Virus record (IMG/VR): IMGVR_UViG_3300036795_000441
Span: 1 to 44,770 of that record
Length of the DNA: 44,770 bases
Reading direction: 5' to 3' (one strand)
DNA from: a virus
The notes beneath the pieces were generated by a model, which was given only the letters and a program-made list of their open reading frames with translations, made no database searches and was not told where the DNA came from. The translations under genes and the position numbers were made by a program. This document shows positions 18,892 to 28,122 of this stretch, one piece after another (position 1 is the first letter of the stretch; each line of letters begins with the position of its first letter).

Positions 18892-20669
18892 CGGTCGTGG
18901 AAGACACGGCGACCGCCGGCAACGGTGGGGAGGGGGTGATCGTCGAGAGAGCCGCGAAGAAGGCTCGCAAGCCTCGAGGTCCGAAGCTGCACCCGGCCGA
19001 GCAGTATTTGGAAGACATTCGCGACGGCAAGATCGTCACGTCGAAATATGTGAAGATGGCGGTCGATCGCCACTTCCGGGACCTGAAGGAGGGACACGAG
19101 CGCGGGATTTACTTCGATCGCGACGCCGCGATCCACTTCTTCGACTTCTTCTCCGAGTTCCTGCAGCACACCGAGGGCGAGTGGGACGGCCAGCCTTTCG
19201 TTCTGCATCCTTCGCAGGCGGCGAAGTGGTGGATCCTGTATGGATGGAAGCGCGCGGGTGGTTACCGGCGCTTCAGTATGGCGTTCGACGAGGAAGCCCG
19301 CGGCCAGGGCAAGTCGACGCAGGCCTCCGGCTTCTGCCTTTATGAGCTGGTAGCGTTCGGCGAGGCCGGCGCACAGGTTTACTCGGCGTCGACCGACAAA
19401 AAGACGGCGCGCCTTGTGTGGGACACTGCGGCGCTGATGGTGCAGCGCAATCCCGAGCTGCACGCGATCATCGAGCTCCGGCCCGGCGTCGCGAACATGC
19501 ACATTCCGGGCACGGCTTCGAAGTTCGAAGCCCTGGCCTCAGAGCACGACAAGTTGATGGGCCTGCGGCCGTCGGCGTTCTGCATCGACGAGCTGCATAT
19601 GCTGCCGAACAGCGATTTGCTCGACGTCCTGGTCTCGGCCATGGGCAAACGCAAGAATGCGCTCGGCCTGCTGATTACGAATTCGGGGTTCGACAGGAAC
19701 TCCTGCTGCTGGAAGCAGCGCGAATATTCGATCCGCGTGCTCGAAGCCGCGATCGGGGAGGACCAAAGCTTCCAGGACGACAGCTGGTTCGCGTGGATCC
19801 AGTGCATCGACGATGAAGACGACTGGGAGGACGAAAAGTGCTGGCCGAAGGCCAACCCCATGCTGGAGTGCGGGGTGGTTTCGATCGAGAATCTGCGGCA
19901 GCAGGCTCTCAAGGCCAAGTTCGACCCTTCCTCGCTGAACGCGTTCCTGCGGTTCAGGATGTCGCGCTGGACCGATGGCGACGTCGAGTGGATGCCGATG
20001 GATCTGTGGGATAAATGCAAGGATCCGGTCAGCGAAGACGATCTGCGTGGACGATATTGCGTTGGAGGGCTCGATCTCTCCACGACGACAGACATGACGG
20101 CGCTGGGGCTGATCTTTCCGCCCACGCTGCAGGATGCGAAGTGGCGAGTTCTGGTGCGCTACTTCCTTCCAAAGGAGTCGATTCAGGAGAGGGTGAAGCG
20201 CGACCGGGTTCCCTACGACCTATGGGCGAAAGCGGGTCTCATCATTCTCACGCCCGGTCGCGTGGTGGACTACGGTTTCATCCGGAAAGAGGCTCGCCGG
20301 CTCGCAGATATCTTCGAGCTGAAGCAGATCTGCTTCGATCGCTGGAATTCGAGCGACATTGTGCGGGACCTCGAGGACGACGGCTTCGAGATGATCAAGT
20401 GGGGGCAGGGCATGTTGGACATGAATGCCCCGACGAACCGAATGAAGGAGCTGGTGCTGGAGCGGGAGATCGCGCACGGCGGCCATCCGATCCTGCGCTG
20501 GAATGCGCGCAACGTGGTGGTCGACATCGATGCCGCCGGGTTTATGAAGCCGGACAAGAGCAAGTGCCGGGAGAAGATCGACGGCATGCAGGCCGCGCTG
20601 ATGGCGCTGGGCTATGGAATGCGCGTTCCGCTGCCGCAGTACACGCGGCCGTATGTGTTGTATGTGTGA
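18888..20669 (+). CDS. terL: Terminase large subunit
   Basis: 593 residues. The ATPase Walker A-like motif EARGQGKST lies near residues 136-144 (Lys142) and Walker B FCIDELH near 231-237. The nuclease domain has its first acidic strand at GGLDLSTTTDMTAL (about 392-405) and QICFDRWNSSD later (about 480). This is the motor and nuclease that pumps DNA into the prohead and cuts it. Length and motif order fit the Terminase_1/HK97 group. No truncation is seen. Confidence 0.95.
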   Translation: MTVVEDTATAGNGGEGVIVERAAKKARKPRGPKLHPAEQYLEDIRDGKIVTSKYVKMAVDRHFRDLKEGHERGIYFDRDAAIHFFDFFSEFLQHTEGEWDGQPFVLHPSQAAKWWILYGWKRAGGYRRFSMAFDEEARGQGKSTQASGFCLYELVAFGEAGAQVYSASTDKKTARLVWDTAALMVQRNPELHAIIELRPGVANMHIPGTASKFEALASEHDKLMGLRPSAFCIDELHMLPNSDLLDVLVSAMGKRKNALGLLITNSGFDRNSCCWKQREYSIRVLEAAIGEDQSFQDDSWFAWIQCIDDEDDWEDEKCWPKANPMLECGVVSIENLRQQALKAKFDPSSLNAFLRFRMSRWTDGDVEWMPMDLWDKCKDPVSEDDLRGRYCVGGLDLSTTTDMTALGLIFPPTLQDAKWRVLVRYFLPKESIQERVKRDRVPYDLWAKAGLIILTPGRVVDYGFIRKEARRLADIFELKQICFDRWNSSDIVRDLEDDGFEMIKWGQGMLDMNAPTNRMKELVLEREIAHGGHPILRWNARNVVVDIDAAGFMKPDKSKCREKIDGMQAALMALGYGMRVPLPQYTRPYVLYV

Positions 20670-20678
20670 GGCGAGTCG

Positions 20679-20852
20679 ATGAAGCGTAGCGGAACGATGT
20701 CGATCGCCGGGCTGGTGGCTGCGGTGGGGTTGGGAATGATTGTGCGCGGGGTCGCGCTGGCGTGGCGGCCGGGCGGATGGATGCTGGCGGGCCTGTTGGT
20801 GGCCGCGCCGGCGGTGCTGGTGGCGTACTCGGCGTTTCGGGAGAGAGCTTGA
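20679..20852 (+). CDS. Small two-helix membrane protein
   Basis: 57 residues from ATG 20679: MSIAGLVAAVGLGMIVRGVA, a polar turn with WRPGGW, then MLAGLLVAAPAVLVAYSAF. Two transmembrane helices with an Arg-rich end. It is between terL and portal and overlaps the portal start (TTGA). No family; phages often carry such tiny membrane genes. Confidence 0.5.
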   Translation: MKRSGTMSIAGLVAAVGLGMIVRGVALAWRPGGWMLAGLLVAAPAVLVAYSAFRERA

Positions 20853-22564
20853 ACCTGGTCGAGAGCATCTTCCGCGGCGGATTTGGCCTGCGCGCGGATG
20901 TGACGGGGAATCCCGCACCCTATGACGACTTCTGGTATCGCCCGGTGGGCGGCCATGCGAGCTCGTCAGGGATGCGGGTGAGTCCGGAGACGTCAAAGCG
21001 GCTGGGAACTGTGATTGCCTGCGTCAGCTATCGCGGCAAGATGGTGGCGATGCTGCCGTGCAAGGTGCGCAAGGACCTGGCGGGAGGCGGAAGCAAGAAA
21101 CTGCCGAAGCATCCCTGGGCGCGCGCGCTGACGATCGCGCCGAACCCGGTGCAGACGGCGTACGACTTCTATTACATGATGAACGCGCACGTGGATCTGC
21201 GCGGGAATGCTTTTGCCCGCAAGGTGATCGACGGAAAGAAGCGCGAGCTGTGGCCTCTACATCCGGACCGTATGAAAGTCGAGGTGCTGAAGAACACCGG
21301 ACTGCCGATTTACAAGTATGAGAATCCGCTGACCAATGAGACCGAGACCTATCTGCAGGAAGAGATCCTCCATGTTCGCGACTGGAGCGACGGAATGTAT
21401 GTGGGGCAGTCGCGGATCTCGATGGGGTTGGACGTGTTTGGGGGCGCGCTGGCGCGGCAGGATTATGCGGCGCGCTGGTTCAAGAATGACGCCCGCACCG
21501 GCCTGGTGATGACGGGGCTGAATTTCAAGACGAAAGAAGACGAGATCGCCTATATCAAAAGCATTCAGGAGGGGAATACTGGCGAAAATCGCGGAAGGAC
21601 GATGGTTTTGCCGCCCGGTGCCGATGCGAAGAACCTCGGCGTGACGCCGGTGGATGCGCAACTCGTCGAGGGCGACAAGGCCAGCGATACCAAAATCTGC
21701 TCGATCTTTGGCGTGCTGCCGCATGCGGTGGGCGTGGATGCTGGAAAGGCCGCGACCTTCGCGAGTACCGAGCAGTTCAACATCATGAACGCGCAGCAAT
21801 GCGTGCACCCCATGCTGACCATGTGGGAGCAGTGCATCCAGCGCGACCTGCTGGATGAGGAAGACGACGGCAGCTATGCGAAGTTCTCCATGGCGGCGCT
21901 GCTGCGCGGCGACAATGCGACCCGGTTTGCGGGCTATGCGATCGCGCTGCAGAACGGATGGATGAACGAGGACGAGGTCCGCGAGCTGGAGGACCTGAAC
22001 CCGATTCCGGGCGGCATTGGGAAGACGTACTGGCGCTCGGCCAATGTGCTGCCGCTGGCGCAGCTCGAGGCTCCGGAGCCGAATGAGCCGGACAATCTGG
22101 AGGACGGCGATGCAGGCGACGACGGCGCCGGTGGGGATGGCAACGGAGCTGGCGATACGAAGCCGGTTCCGGCGAAGCCTGCTCCCGCAAAGAAGCCGAG
22201 CAAAAAAGCGGCCGCCAACGCGGCGCTGCGCGGGCAGTTGAAGATGCTGGCCACGGGCACGGCCGAGCGCTGTGTGCGGAGGGAGCGCTCGGCGGTGCTG
22301 CGGATGATCGAGCGGAGCGCGCAGTCGGGTGAGATTGCGGAGTTTTATGCGGAACACGCGCGATTCGTGATTGGAGCGTTTCACCTGGGCGCGCAGGCCA
22401 GTTTGACGGTAATGACGTCGTGCACGGCGCGCGGGCAGCAGCTCGCGGCGCTGCTGGCGGACGACGAGGACGAGAATGGCGACGCCGCGAAGGCCTGGAT
22501 GGAGCAGGTTGCGGCGCGCGAAGCGGAGACCTTGATTTCGTTGGCTGTGGAAGGAGTGCAATGA
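20849..22564 (+). CDS. Portal protein, HK97 family
   Basis: 571 residues from TTG 20849 (GGGAGAGA upstream; ORF-overlap TTGA). SIFRGGFG, RLGTVIACVSYRGKMVAMLP, NAHVDLRGNAFARKV and QEEILHVRDWSDGMYVGQSR are typical of HK97-type portals. The C-terminal third has a Gly/Asp-Pro/Lys-rich linker (about residues 410-460) and an extra helical domain to 571, so it is longer than the usual 400-450. The portal ring is the DNA gate at one capsid vertex. Confidence 0.93.
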   Translation: MNLVESIFRGGFGLRADVTGNPAPYDDFWYRPVGGHASSSGMRVSPETSKRLGTVIACVSYRGKMVAMLPCKVRKDLAGGGSKKLPKHPWARALTIAPNPVQTAYDFYYMMNAHVDLRGNAFARKVIDGKKRELWPLHPDRMKVEVLKNTGLPIYKYENPLTNETETYLQEEILHVRDWSDGMYVGQSRISMGLDVFGGALARQDYAARWFKNDARTGLVMTGLNFKTKEDEIAYIKSIQEGNTGENRGRTMVLPPGADAKNLGVTPVDAQLVEGDKASDTKICSIFGVLPHAVGVDAGKAATFASTEQFNIMNAQQCVHPMLTMWEQCIQRDLLDEEDDGSYAKFSMAALLRGDNATRFAGYAIALQNGWMNEDEVRELEDLNPIPGGIGKTYWRSANVLPLAQLEAPEPNEPDNLEDGDAGDDGAGGDGNGAGDTKPVPAKPAPAKKPSKKAAANAALRGQLKMLATGTAERCVRRERSAVLRMIERSAQSGEIAEFYAEHARFVIGAFHLGAQASLTVMTSCTARGQQLAALLADDEDENGDAAKAWMEQVAAREAETLISLAVEGVQ

Positions 22565-23568
22565 GATACGCGAATATCCTGAGTGCGGTGTATGGCAATC
22601 TCTGGGCGATGCATCCAGAGCGCTTTGAGGCGATGTGCGCCTTCCTTGAGGTGAAAGCCTCTGGAGAGTTGCCCGCAATCGATGTCCAGGCAACAATTCA
22701 TGCGGCGGCAGAGGTGCAAGCAGCGCGCGCGAAGGCCACAAACGCGGCGAGCAGCGGCACCGTTGCAATTCTTCCGCTCTATGGCGTCATCATGCAGCGG
22801 GGCAACATGATGGGCGATATTTCGGGACCGCGCGGCACCTCTGTGGAGCAATTCAAGGGACAGTTCCGACAGATGGTGAACGACCCGAACGTGAAAGCCA
22901 TCGTGATAGATGTCGATTCGCCCGGAGGCACTGTCGCCGCGGTGGATGAGCTCACCAGTGAGATGTTTAGCGCGCGCAGCAAGGGCAAGCGCGTCATCGC
23001 GGTGTCGAACTGCCTGATGGCATCAGCGGCTTACTTCATCGCCAGCGCGGCAAACGAAATCGTAGCGTCGCCTTCTTCTCAGACCGGATCCATCGGAGTG
23101 TATGCCGCGCTGCGGGACGATACCGGGCTGCTGGAGAAGAATGGCATCAAGTACACGGTGGTGACGCATGGTGAGAATAAGGCCCTCGGCGATCCGCGCA
23201 CGCCAACTACGCAAGCCGCGATCGATCAGCTTCAGGAGTTGGTGACGGCGGCCGGAAACGCATTTGACCAGGCGGTCGCACGCAATCGCGGTATCAGCAT
23301 GAAACAGGTGCGCGACGCCTTCGGTCAGGGAAAGACGTTCACAGCGCAGCAGGCGAAGGCCATAGGCATGGTGGATAGGGTCGCTTCCTTCGACGATGTT
23401 CTCGCCGAGCTTGGCATCGATCCACAGGCGCTGCAGCAGTCGCGCATGAAGGCGGAGGCTGAACGCCGCGATCCGCAAGGCGAGACCGTTGCTCCCGTCG
23501 TCGAGGACGCCGAGCGGGAGCGCAAGGCCGCGCATCGTTCGCGCGAGCTGGAGCTGGCGGGAGTTTAG
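22561..23568 (+). CDS. S49-family capsid maturation protease
   Basis: 335 residues from ATG 22561 (AAGGAG just upstream). IVIDVDSPGGTVAAVDEL, SNCLMASAAYFIASAANEIV with the nucleophile Ser155 in ASAAY, and SSQTGSIGVY fit SppA/S49 peptidases used by phages as prohead proteases to cut scaffold and capsid N-termini. After the peptidase the charged tail (from residue 290) may serve as scaffold. Position between portal and major capsid supports this role. Confidence 0.92.
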   Translation: MRYANILSAVYGNLWAMHPERFEAMCAFLEVKASGELPAIDVQATIHAAAEVQAARAKATNAASSGTVAILPLYGVIMQRGNMMGDISGPRGTSVEQFKGQFRQMVNDPNVKAIVIDVDSPGGTVAAVDELTSEMFSARSKGKRVIAVSNCLMASAAYFIASAANEIVASPSSQTGSIGVYAALRDDTGLLEKNGIKYTVVTHGENKALGDPRTPTTQAAIDQLQELVTAAGNAFDQAVARNRGISMKQVRDAFGQGKTFTAQQAKAIGMVDRVASFDDVLAELGIDPQALQQSRMKAEAERRDPQGETVAPVVEDAERERKAAHRSRELELAGV

Positions 23569-23700
23569 CCCCAAAACAAGGATTTGCCGGCGGCCGATGC
23601 CGCTGGCCCGGCGCGTTCACTCCGTAGCCCGATGGCTGTGGCTGGTGGCGTTTGACCTTTTTTGCATTTCCAACCGCGAACACCCCTGAAGGAGGGGACG

Positions 23701-24996
23701 ATGACGCTCGCCATGTTGCAGATGAAGCAGGCGGAGGCGCTGGCCAAGGCCCGTGCGATCCATGAGAAGGCAGTCAGTGAGAACCGGATCACGACTGCCG
23801 AGGAAGACGATCAGTTCCGCGCGGCCATGGCCGAGGCGAAGAGCTATGACGGCAAGATCGCCGATGCCAAGGCCCTGGCCGACGCATCCCGCACCGCAGA
23901 GACGGTTTCGGCGACGGCCACGGGAACGCGCGCCAGCGTGGGCCACAACCGCGCCGAGGACAAGCCGTGGGAGTCGTTTGCGGACCAGATGAAGGCCATC
24001 CGCACGGCTGCCATGACCCCGCACGCCACGGATGCACGTCTGCTGGCGGCGCAGGGAGCGAACGAGGCGGTGGATGCTGAGGGCGGCTTCCTGGTGGCCC
24101 CGGAGTTCTCCGCGGAGATCTTCCGGCGCATGTTCGCGGCGGACGAGGTGGCGAAGCGCTGCCGGCAGCAGCCGATGAGCAGCAACCGGCTGGTGATCAA
24201 CGGAGCCAACGACGCGAGCCGCGCCGACGGAGCCCGCAACGGCGGCATCCAGGCGTTCTGGACCTACGAGGCCAAGAACTTCACGGCCACGAAGACCAGC
24301 TTCCGCCAGATTGCCCTGCAGGTGGACAAGCTGACGGCCCTGATGTATGCGACCGACGAGCAGCTCGAGGACGGGCCGGCCTGGGAGTCGTATGTCAACG
24401 AAGTGGTGCCGGACGAGATCAACTTCAAGATCGGCGACGCCATCTTCAACGGCCCCGGCGTCGGTGGCGGACCGCTGGGCATCGCGAACTCCAACGCGAT
24501 CCTCGCGATCGCGGAGGAGAGCGGACAGACGGCAGCCACCATCGTGACGGCCAATGTGCTGAACATGTATGCCCGCATGCCGGGCTACCTGCGCGGCGGA
24601 GCGGCCTGGTTCATCAACCAGGACTGCGAACCGCAGCTCTGGAACCTCACCCGCGGTTCGGGCACGGCGGTCGAGCTGCTGTATACGCCTCCGGGGGCGC
24701 GCGGCAACCTGACCAGCTTCGGCATGCTGCTCGGGCTGCCGGTGGTCCCGATCGAATATGCGGCGACGCTGGGCACGCAGGGCGACATCACGCTGGGCGC
24801 CTTCAACCAGTACATGCTGGGACGCAAGGGAGGCCTGAAGGTCGATTCGTCGATCCATGTGGCCTTCGTCACCGGCGAGCAGGCCTTCCGCTGGCAGCTG
24901 CGGATCGCGGGCGAGTCCCTGTGGGACAAGCCGGTGACCCCGAAGAACGGCAGCAACACGCAGTCGCCGTTCATCCAGCTGGCGACCCGCTCGTAA
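23701..24996 (+). CDS. Major capsid protein, HK97 fold
   Basis: 431 residues from ATG 23701 with a strong AAGGAGG site. Residues 1-75 are a heptad-rich helix (KQAEALAKARAIHEKAVSEN...), the 'delta domain' cut off during maturation. The fold follows: AEGGFLVAPEFSAEIFRRMF, QIALQVDKLTALMYATDEQL, INFKIGDAIFNGPGVGGGPL, AWFINQD, YMLGRKGGLKVDSSIHVAF. This layout matches HK97 gp5-type capsid proteins. Cross-linking Lys/Asn positions cannot be assigned without alignment. Confidence 0.95.
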   Translation: MTLAMLQMKQAEALAKARAIHEKAVSENRITTAEEDDQFRAAMAEAKSYDGKIADAKALADASRTAETVSATATGTRASVGHNRAEDKPWESFADQMKAIRTAAMTPHATDARLLAAQGANEAVDAEGGFLVAPEFSAEIFRRMFAADEVAKRCRQQPMSSNRLVINGANDASRADGARNGGIQAFWTYEAKNFTATKTSFRQIALQVDKLTALMYATDEQLEDGPAWESYVNEVVPDEINFKIGDAIFNGPGVGGGPLGIANSNAILAIAEESGQTAATIVTANVLNMYARMPGYLRGGAAWFINQDCEPQLWNLTRGSGTAVELLYTPPGARGNLTSFGMLLGLPVVPIEYAATLGTQGDITLGAFNQYMLGRKGGLKVDSSIHVAFVTGEQAFRWQLRIAGESLWDKPVTPKNGSNTQSPFIQLATRS

Positions 24997-25012
24997 GGCG
25001 CGCCCACGAAAC

Positions 25013-25044
25013 CCGGGGCGCTTCGCGAACCAGCATCGCCCCGG
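25013..25044 (+). terminator. Hairpin after the major capsid gene
   Basis: CCGGGGCG (25013-25020) pairs with CGCCCCGG (25037-25044), 8 bp, 16-base loop. The following sequence is T/C rich but has no clean T run, so partial termination or mRNA 3'-end protection is likelier than full stop. Confidence 0.4.
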
Positions 25045-25097
25045 ATTCCCTCTCTTCGCATTCTCACTGGCCCCACGAGGGCCGAAAGGAAATCATT

Positions 25098-25574
25098 GTG
25101 AGCGCAGATCGGTTTTTCCTCGCACAGTCCGGGCATGTCGCCATGCTGCTTCCCCCGGTCGATGCCACGGGCGGCAAGCACTCCGTCGCCTTCAACTTCA
25201 GCAAATACAGTCACGCCAGCCTGATCGTCGGGTTTGGCGTCACCGCCGCAGCAGTCACCGACTTCATCCTCGAGGCGTGCACGGCGCAGGATGGAACGGG
25301 CGCCACGGCCATCGCCTTCACGGTTGCGAAGTGCGAGACGGCCGGCGGCGATGTATTAGGCGCGCAGACGGCGGTGACCACATCAGGAGTTGTTCCTCCG
25401 GCGACGGACAACATCTTCTATGTGATCGACATTGACAGCGCCTCGATGCCTGCAGGCTCCGACTATCTGCGGGTGTCGATCGCCAACGGCAGCAACTCGG
25501 CCCTGGCCGCGATCTTTGCGATCCTCTCGGGTGCGAGATATGCGGGCGATCAGTCGCCGACGGTGCTGGCCTAA
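25098..25574 (+). CDS. Head decoration-like structural protein
   Basis: 158 residues from GTG 25098 (AAAGGAAATC upstream). NFSKYSHASLIVGFGVTAAA, LEACTAQDGTGATAIAFTVA and FYVIDIDSASMPAGSDYLRV resemble a recurrent phage virion protein with paired beta sheets ('...Y.HA.IIIQ.G......TL.QA......KAL.F...'), often next to the capsid gene. Its site, just before a strong terminator in the head cluster, supports a decoration or neck role. No precise family name. Confidence 0.6.
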   Translation: MSADRFFLAQSGHVAMLLPPVDATGGKHSVAFNFSKYSHASLIVGFGVTAAAVTDFILEACTAQDGTGATAIAFTVAKCETAGGDVLGAQTAVTTSGVVPPATDNIFYVIDIDSASMPAGSDYLRVSIANGSNSALAAIFAILSGARYAGDQSPTVLA

Positions 25575-25588
25575 ACGCTTTTCTCCTG

Positions 25589-25630
25589 CCGGGGGAGGGG
25601 GATACCTGGGCCTCTCCTCCGGTTCTTTTT
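25589..25630 (+). terminator. Intrinsic terminator after head genes
   Basis: A 12-bp stem (25589-25600 with 25611-25622, two G-T pairs), 10-base loop, then TTCTTTTT. This is a good rho-independent terminator; it would trim transcription after the abundant capsid genes, so connectors and tail genes would be made in lower amounts. Confidence 0.75.
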
Positions 25631-25665
25631 CCCGGGAATCGTTTTTCATCGCAAGGAAACGCGCC

Positions 25666-25875
25666 ATGTATCTGAAACTTCAATCCGGACGCTATGCGGG
25701 CGAGATCCGCGATGTGCGCGTGGACCAGGCGCGGGAGATGCTCGCGGATGGCCGCGCCGTGGTGCCGGTGCTCGCAGAAGACGGCGTCTCCGGAGTGCCG
25801 GCGATGCTTTTGAGTGAGCGCGGTGGCGAGACGATCGTTCCCGCGAAGCGTTCGCGGATAAGGCGGCGCGGCTGA
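25666..25875 (+). CDS. Small head-region protein (69 aa)
   Basis: 69 residues from ATG 25666 with AAGGAAAC upstream. MYLKLQSGRYAGEIRDVRVD, a short helix (AREMLADGRAVVPVL) and a basic end (RSRIRRRG). Short 'capsid-adjacent' proteins with such 'GR.AGE..D.....A...L..GRA' patterns are common and unassigned. TGA overlaps the next ATG. Confidence 0.5.
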   Translation: MYLKLQSGRYAGEIRDVRVDQAREMLADGRAVVPVLAEDGVSGVPAMLLSERGGETIVPAKRSRIRRRG

Positions 25876-26537
25876 TGGCGATTATTCTGGTCACGGGGCC
25901 GACGTCGGAGCCGGTTTCGCTGGCCGAGGCCAAGCTGCAGAACGGCATGCCGCCGGGCGATGACTCCGACCATGTGAAGAGTCAGCAGGTGGGCACGCGG
26001 CTGCGCCGGGCGATTCGCAGCGCGCGCGTGCTGTGCGAGAACTATACGCGGCGGGCGTTCCTGACCCAGACCTGGCTGCTGAAGCTGGATGGATGGCCGT
26101 TCCACGATCCGCGCTATGCGGGCGGGCATCATCCCTTCTCGTCGGGGCCCATCGACGGGGGCTATCGCTATCACAAGATTGTGCTGCCCAAGCCGCCGTA
26201 TCAGTCCATCACGACGTTCACCTATGTGGACATCGAAGGCAACACCCAGAACATGAGCGACTGGGGCGCGTATCAGGTGGACCCGGGCAGCGAAACGCAG
26301 CCGGCGCGGGTGCTTCCGCCGTACCTGCAGCCCTGGCCGCCGGTGCGGATGATTCCCAACAACGTGCAGATCGAGTTGGTGTGCGGCTATGGGGATGCGG
26401 GCTCGACCGTGCCGCAGAACATTCTGGACGCGATCCTGCTGGCCCAGCAGTACCTCTATGATGGCGACCCGCTGAAGAATGGGCTGCCGAAGATTGTGAC
26501 CGACCTGCTCGAACCGTACCGGAACCTGGTGGCCTGA
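25875..26537 (+). CDS. Head-tail connector (gp6 / phiE125 gp8-like)
   Basis: 220 residues. SEPVSLAEAKLQNGMPPGDD, ARVLCENYTRRAFLTQTWLL, PKPPYQSITTFTYVD, then QIELVCGYGDAGSTVPQNIL match the phage head-tail connector group typified by phiE125 gp8 ('P.sLaeaK.hLr....eD..i..lI.aAr...E.yt.Ra...Qtw'). It should form the ring under the portal. TGATG overlap with the previous gene. Confidence 0.82.
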   Translation: MAIILVTGPTSEPVSLAEAKLQNGMPPGDDSDHVKSQQVGTRLRRAIRSARVLCENYTRRAFLTQTWLLKLDGWPFHDPRYAGGHHPFSSGPIDGGYRYHKIVLPKPPYQSITTFTYVDIEGNTQNMSDWGAYQVDPGSETQPARVLPPYLQPWPPVRMIPNNVQIELVCGYGDAGSTVPQNILDAILLAQQYLYDGDPLKNGLPKIVTDLLEPYRNLVA

Positions 26538-27202
26538 TGGCAGCGAACGATCTCACGACGATGGATGAGGTATGCAACTGGCTGGCAACGCCGAACCCGC
26601 CGCCGGGCGTCGCCGCGACGATCCTGCCGGAGCTGATCACCAACACCAGCGAAGACTTTCTCCGCGAGCTGGGGCGGCCGGACTTCTTCCCTGCCGCCGA
26701 CTACACGGAGGTGCGCGAAGGCGACGGCGATGTGCGCATGACGATGCGGCACTGGCCGATCAATTCCGTCGCGTCGGTTACGGTGTCGGGAACGGGCCTG
26801 GCACCCTCGCCGGACAAGATTCAGGACGGCTATTACATCGATGATGACCTCGACCCGGAGCTGCGCGATCAGCTTTGGGTGAATGGTGGCCTGACCGACG
26901 CGGCACCGGTGGTGGTGGTCTATAACGCAGGGTATGCCGAGGCGCCGGGCGATGTGGCGCAGGCGGTGGTGGAGTGGATCGCCGACCGCTATACCAATCG
27001 CACGGGCAGCGGCAAGGGATCGCAGCGCGCGGCCGGCGGCGAGCATGTGACCTATGAGCATGGCGAGGACAGCATCCCGCCGCAGGTGATGCGGGTGATT
27101 GCGAAATACAAGCGTGCCGTACCGAGTCTCGATAAGCGGCAGGACGATCGCGACTACCTTGTGACACGGATCAATCGCACGATCACCGAGAAGGTGAGCT
27201 AA
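26537..27202 (+). CDS. Second head-tail connector-like protein
   Basis: 221 residues from the ATG overlapping the previous stop. TTMDEVCNWLATPNPPPGVA, LPELITNTSEDFLRELGRPD, REGDGDVRMTMRHWPINSVA, VVVYNAGYAEAPGDVAQAVV then WIADRYTNRT show the same alpha/beta connector plan as the preceding gene. Two consecutive connector-like genes are plausible (gp6/gp7 type). No termini problems seen. Confidence 0.7.
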   Translation: MAANDLTTMDEVCNWLATPNPPPGVAATILPELITNTSEDFLRELGRPDFFPAADYTEVREGDGDVRMTMRHWPINSVASVTVSGTGLAPSPDKIQDGYYIDDDLDPELRDQLWVNGGLTDAAPVVVVYNAGYAEAPGDVAQAVVEWIADRYTNRTGSGKGSQRAAGGEHVTYEHGEDSIPPQVMRVIAKYKRAVPSLDKRQDDRDYLVTRINRTITEKVS

Positions 27203-27613
27203 GTGACCACTTTCTTTGTGATCGCGGGACCTCCCTGCTCGGGGAAGTCAGCTTACGTTGAGACGATGCGAGGTCCGCGCGATTTAGTGGTCGATCTTGA
27301 TGCACTGCAGCGGGCCCTTGGCTCAAAGAAAAGCCACAATCACGATCCAACATGGTTCAGATATGCCCTTGTGATGCGCAGAGCTCTATTGAGGGATCTC
27401 GCGGGTCAGACTTCACTGCCGTGCGTCTGGTATATCTCCTGCTGGCCCACGGAAGAAGAGAAAGCGCTGTTTCCTTCCAGGGTAAAGACGATCATTGTGC
27501 CCACGCGCGAAGAGGAATGTGTGCGTCGCGCTGGTCTTCGCGAAAAGCCAGATGAAACAGTGGCTTTGATTCACCAATGGTTTGCGGCTCGCGCCATGGA
27601 GAAGAGTTCGTAG
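27203..27613 (+). CDS. P-loop kinase-like protein in the neck module
   Basis: 136 residues from GTG 27203. FFVIAGPPCSGKSAYVETMR is a Walker A loop (residues 9-16), LVVDLDALQRALGS follows as a likely Walker B/LID start, and R-rich motifs (EEECVRRAGLREKP) could be the sensor. It is the size of minimal nucleotide or RNA-end kinases and like the small AAA-type proteins seen in some phage neck modules. Lower GC and an unusual place among structural genes suggest acquisition. Substrate unknown. Confidence 0.75.
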   Translation: MTTFFVIAGPPCSGKSAYVETMRGPRDLVVDLDALQRALGSKKSHNHDPTWFRYALVMRRALLRDLAGQTSLPCVWYISCWPTEEEKALFPSRVKTIIVPTREEECVRRAGLREKPDETVALIHQWFAARAMEKSS

Positions 27614-28122
27614 TGAATCTCGGGCTGCAGGTCGATCCGCGCAGCGTGGCGCAGATCGAGGATTACCTGGAGCAGACCAAGCGCAATATCTTCGCCAACG
27701 TGCGCGTAGGTATGCGCGAGTCGATGGAGGGGCTGGCGTCGACGGTGGCGAGCAAGCTGCAGGGCAATCCTATCGTGAGCCGCACCGGCGAGTTGCTGGC
27801 GCATGTGCTGGCCAGTCCGATGGTGAAAGAGACGAAGCGCTATATCCGCGGGACCGTCGACGCCGAGCTGGGCGTGAAGCACTTGGGACTCTGGCTGGAG
27901 GAAGGAACCCATGTTCCGGAGGTTCGAACCAACAAGCAGGGGGGGCCTGTGATGTATTGGTTTGTCGCGCGAGATGGAAATAGCGCCTATGCGCCCCATG
28001 GTCATAGCGCCTTCACCGTGCAGCCACATCCGTTTCTGAATCCGTCGCTGGAGGAATACAAGCCTACGCTGCTAGACATCATCGCGCAGAAGGTGCAGGA
28101 GTCGGTGCATGGGGTTGTATAG
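27613..28122 (+). CDS. HK97 gp10-like neck/tail protein
   Basis: 169 residues from GTG 27613 (TAGTG overlap). KRNIFANVRVGMRESMEGLA, VSRTGELLAHVLASP, LWLEEGTHVPEVRTNKQG, HPFLNPSLEEYKP follow the 'phage virion morphogenesis / HK97 gp10' pattern, with the final 'rPFl.Pal' motif. Such proteins join the head to the tail. It overlaps the next gene by 14 bases. Confidence 0.75.
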   Translation: MNLGLQVDPRSVAQIEDYLEQTKRNIFANVRVGMRESMEGLASTVASKLQGNPIVSRTGELLAHVLASPMVKETKRYIRGTVDAELGVKHLGLWLEEGTHVPEVRTNKQGGPVMYWFVARDGNSAYAPHGHSAFTVQPHPFLNPSLEEYKPTLLDIIAQKVQESVHGVV

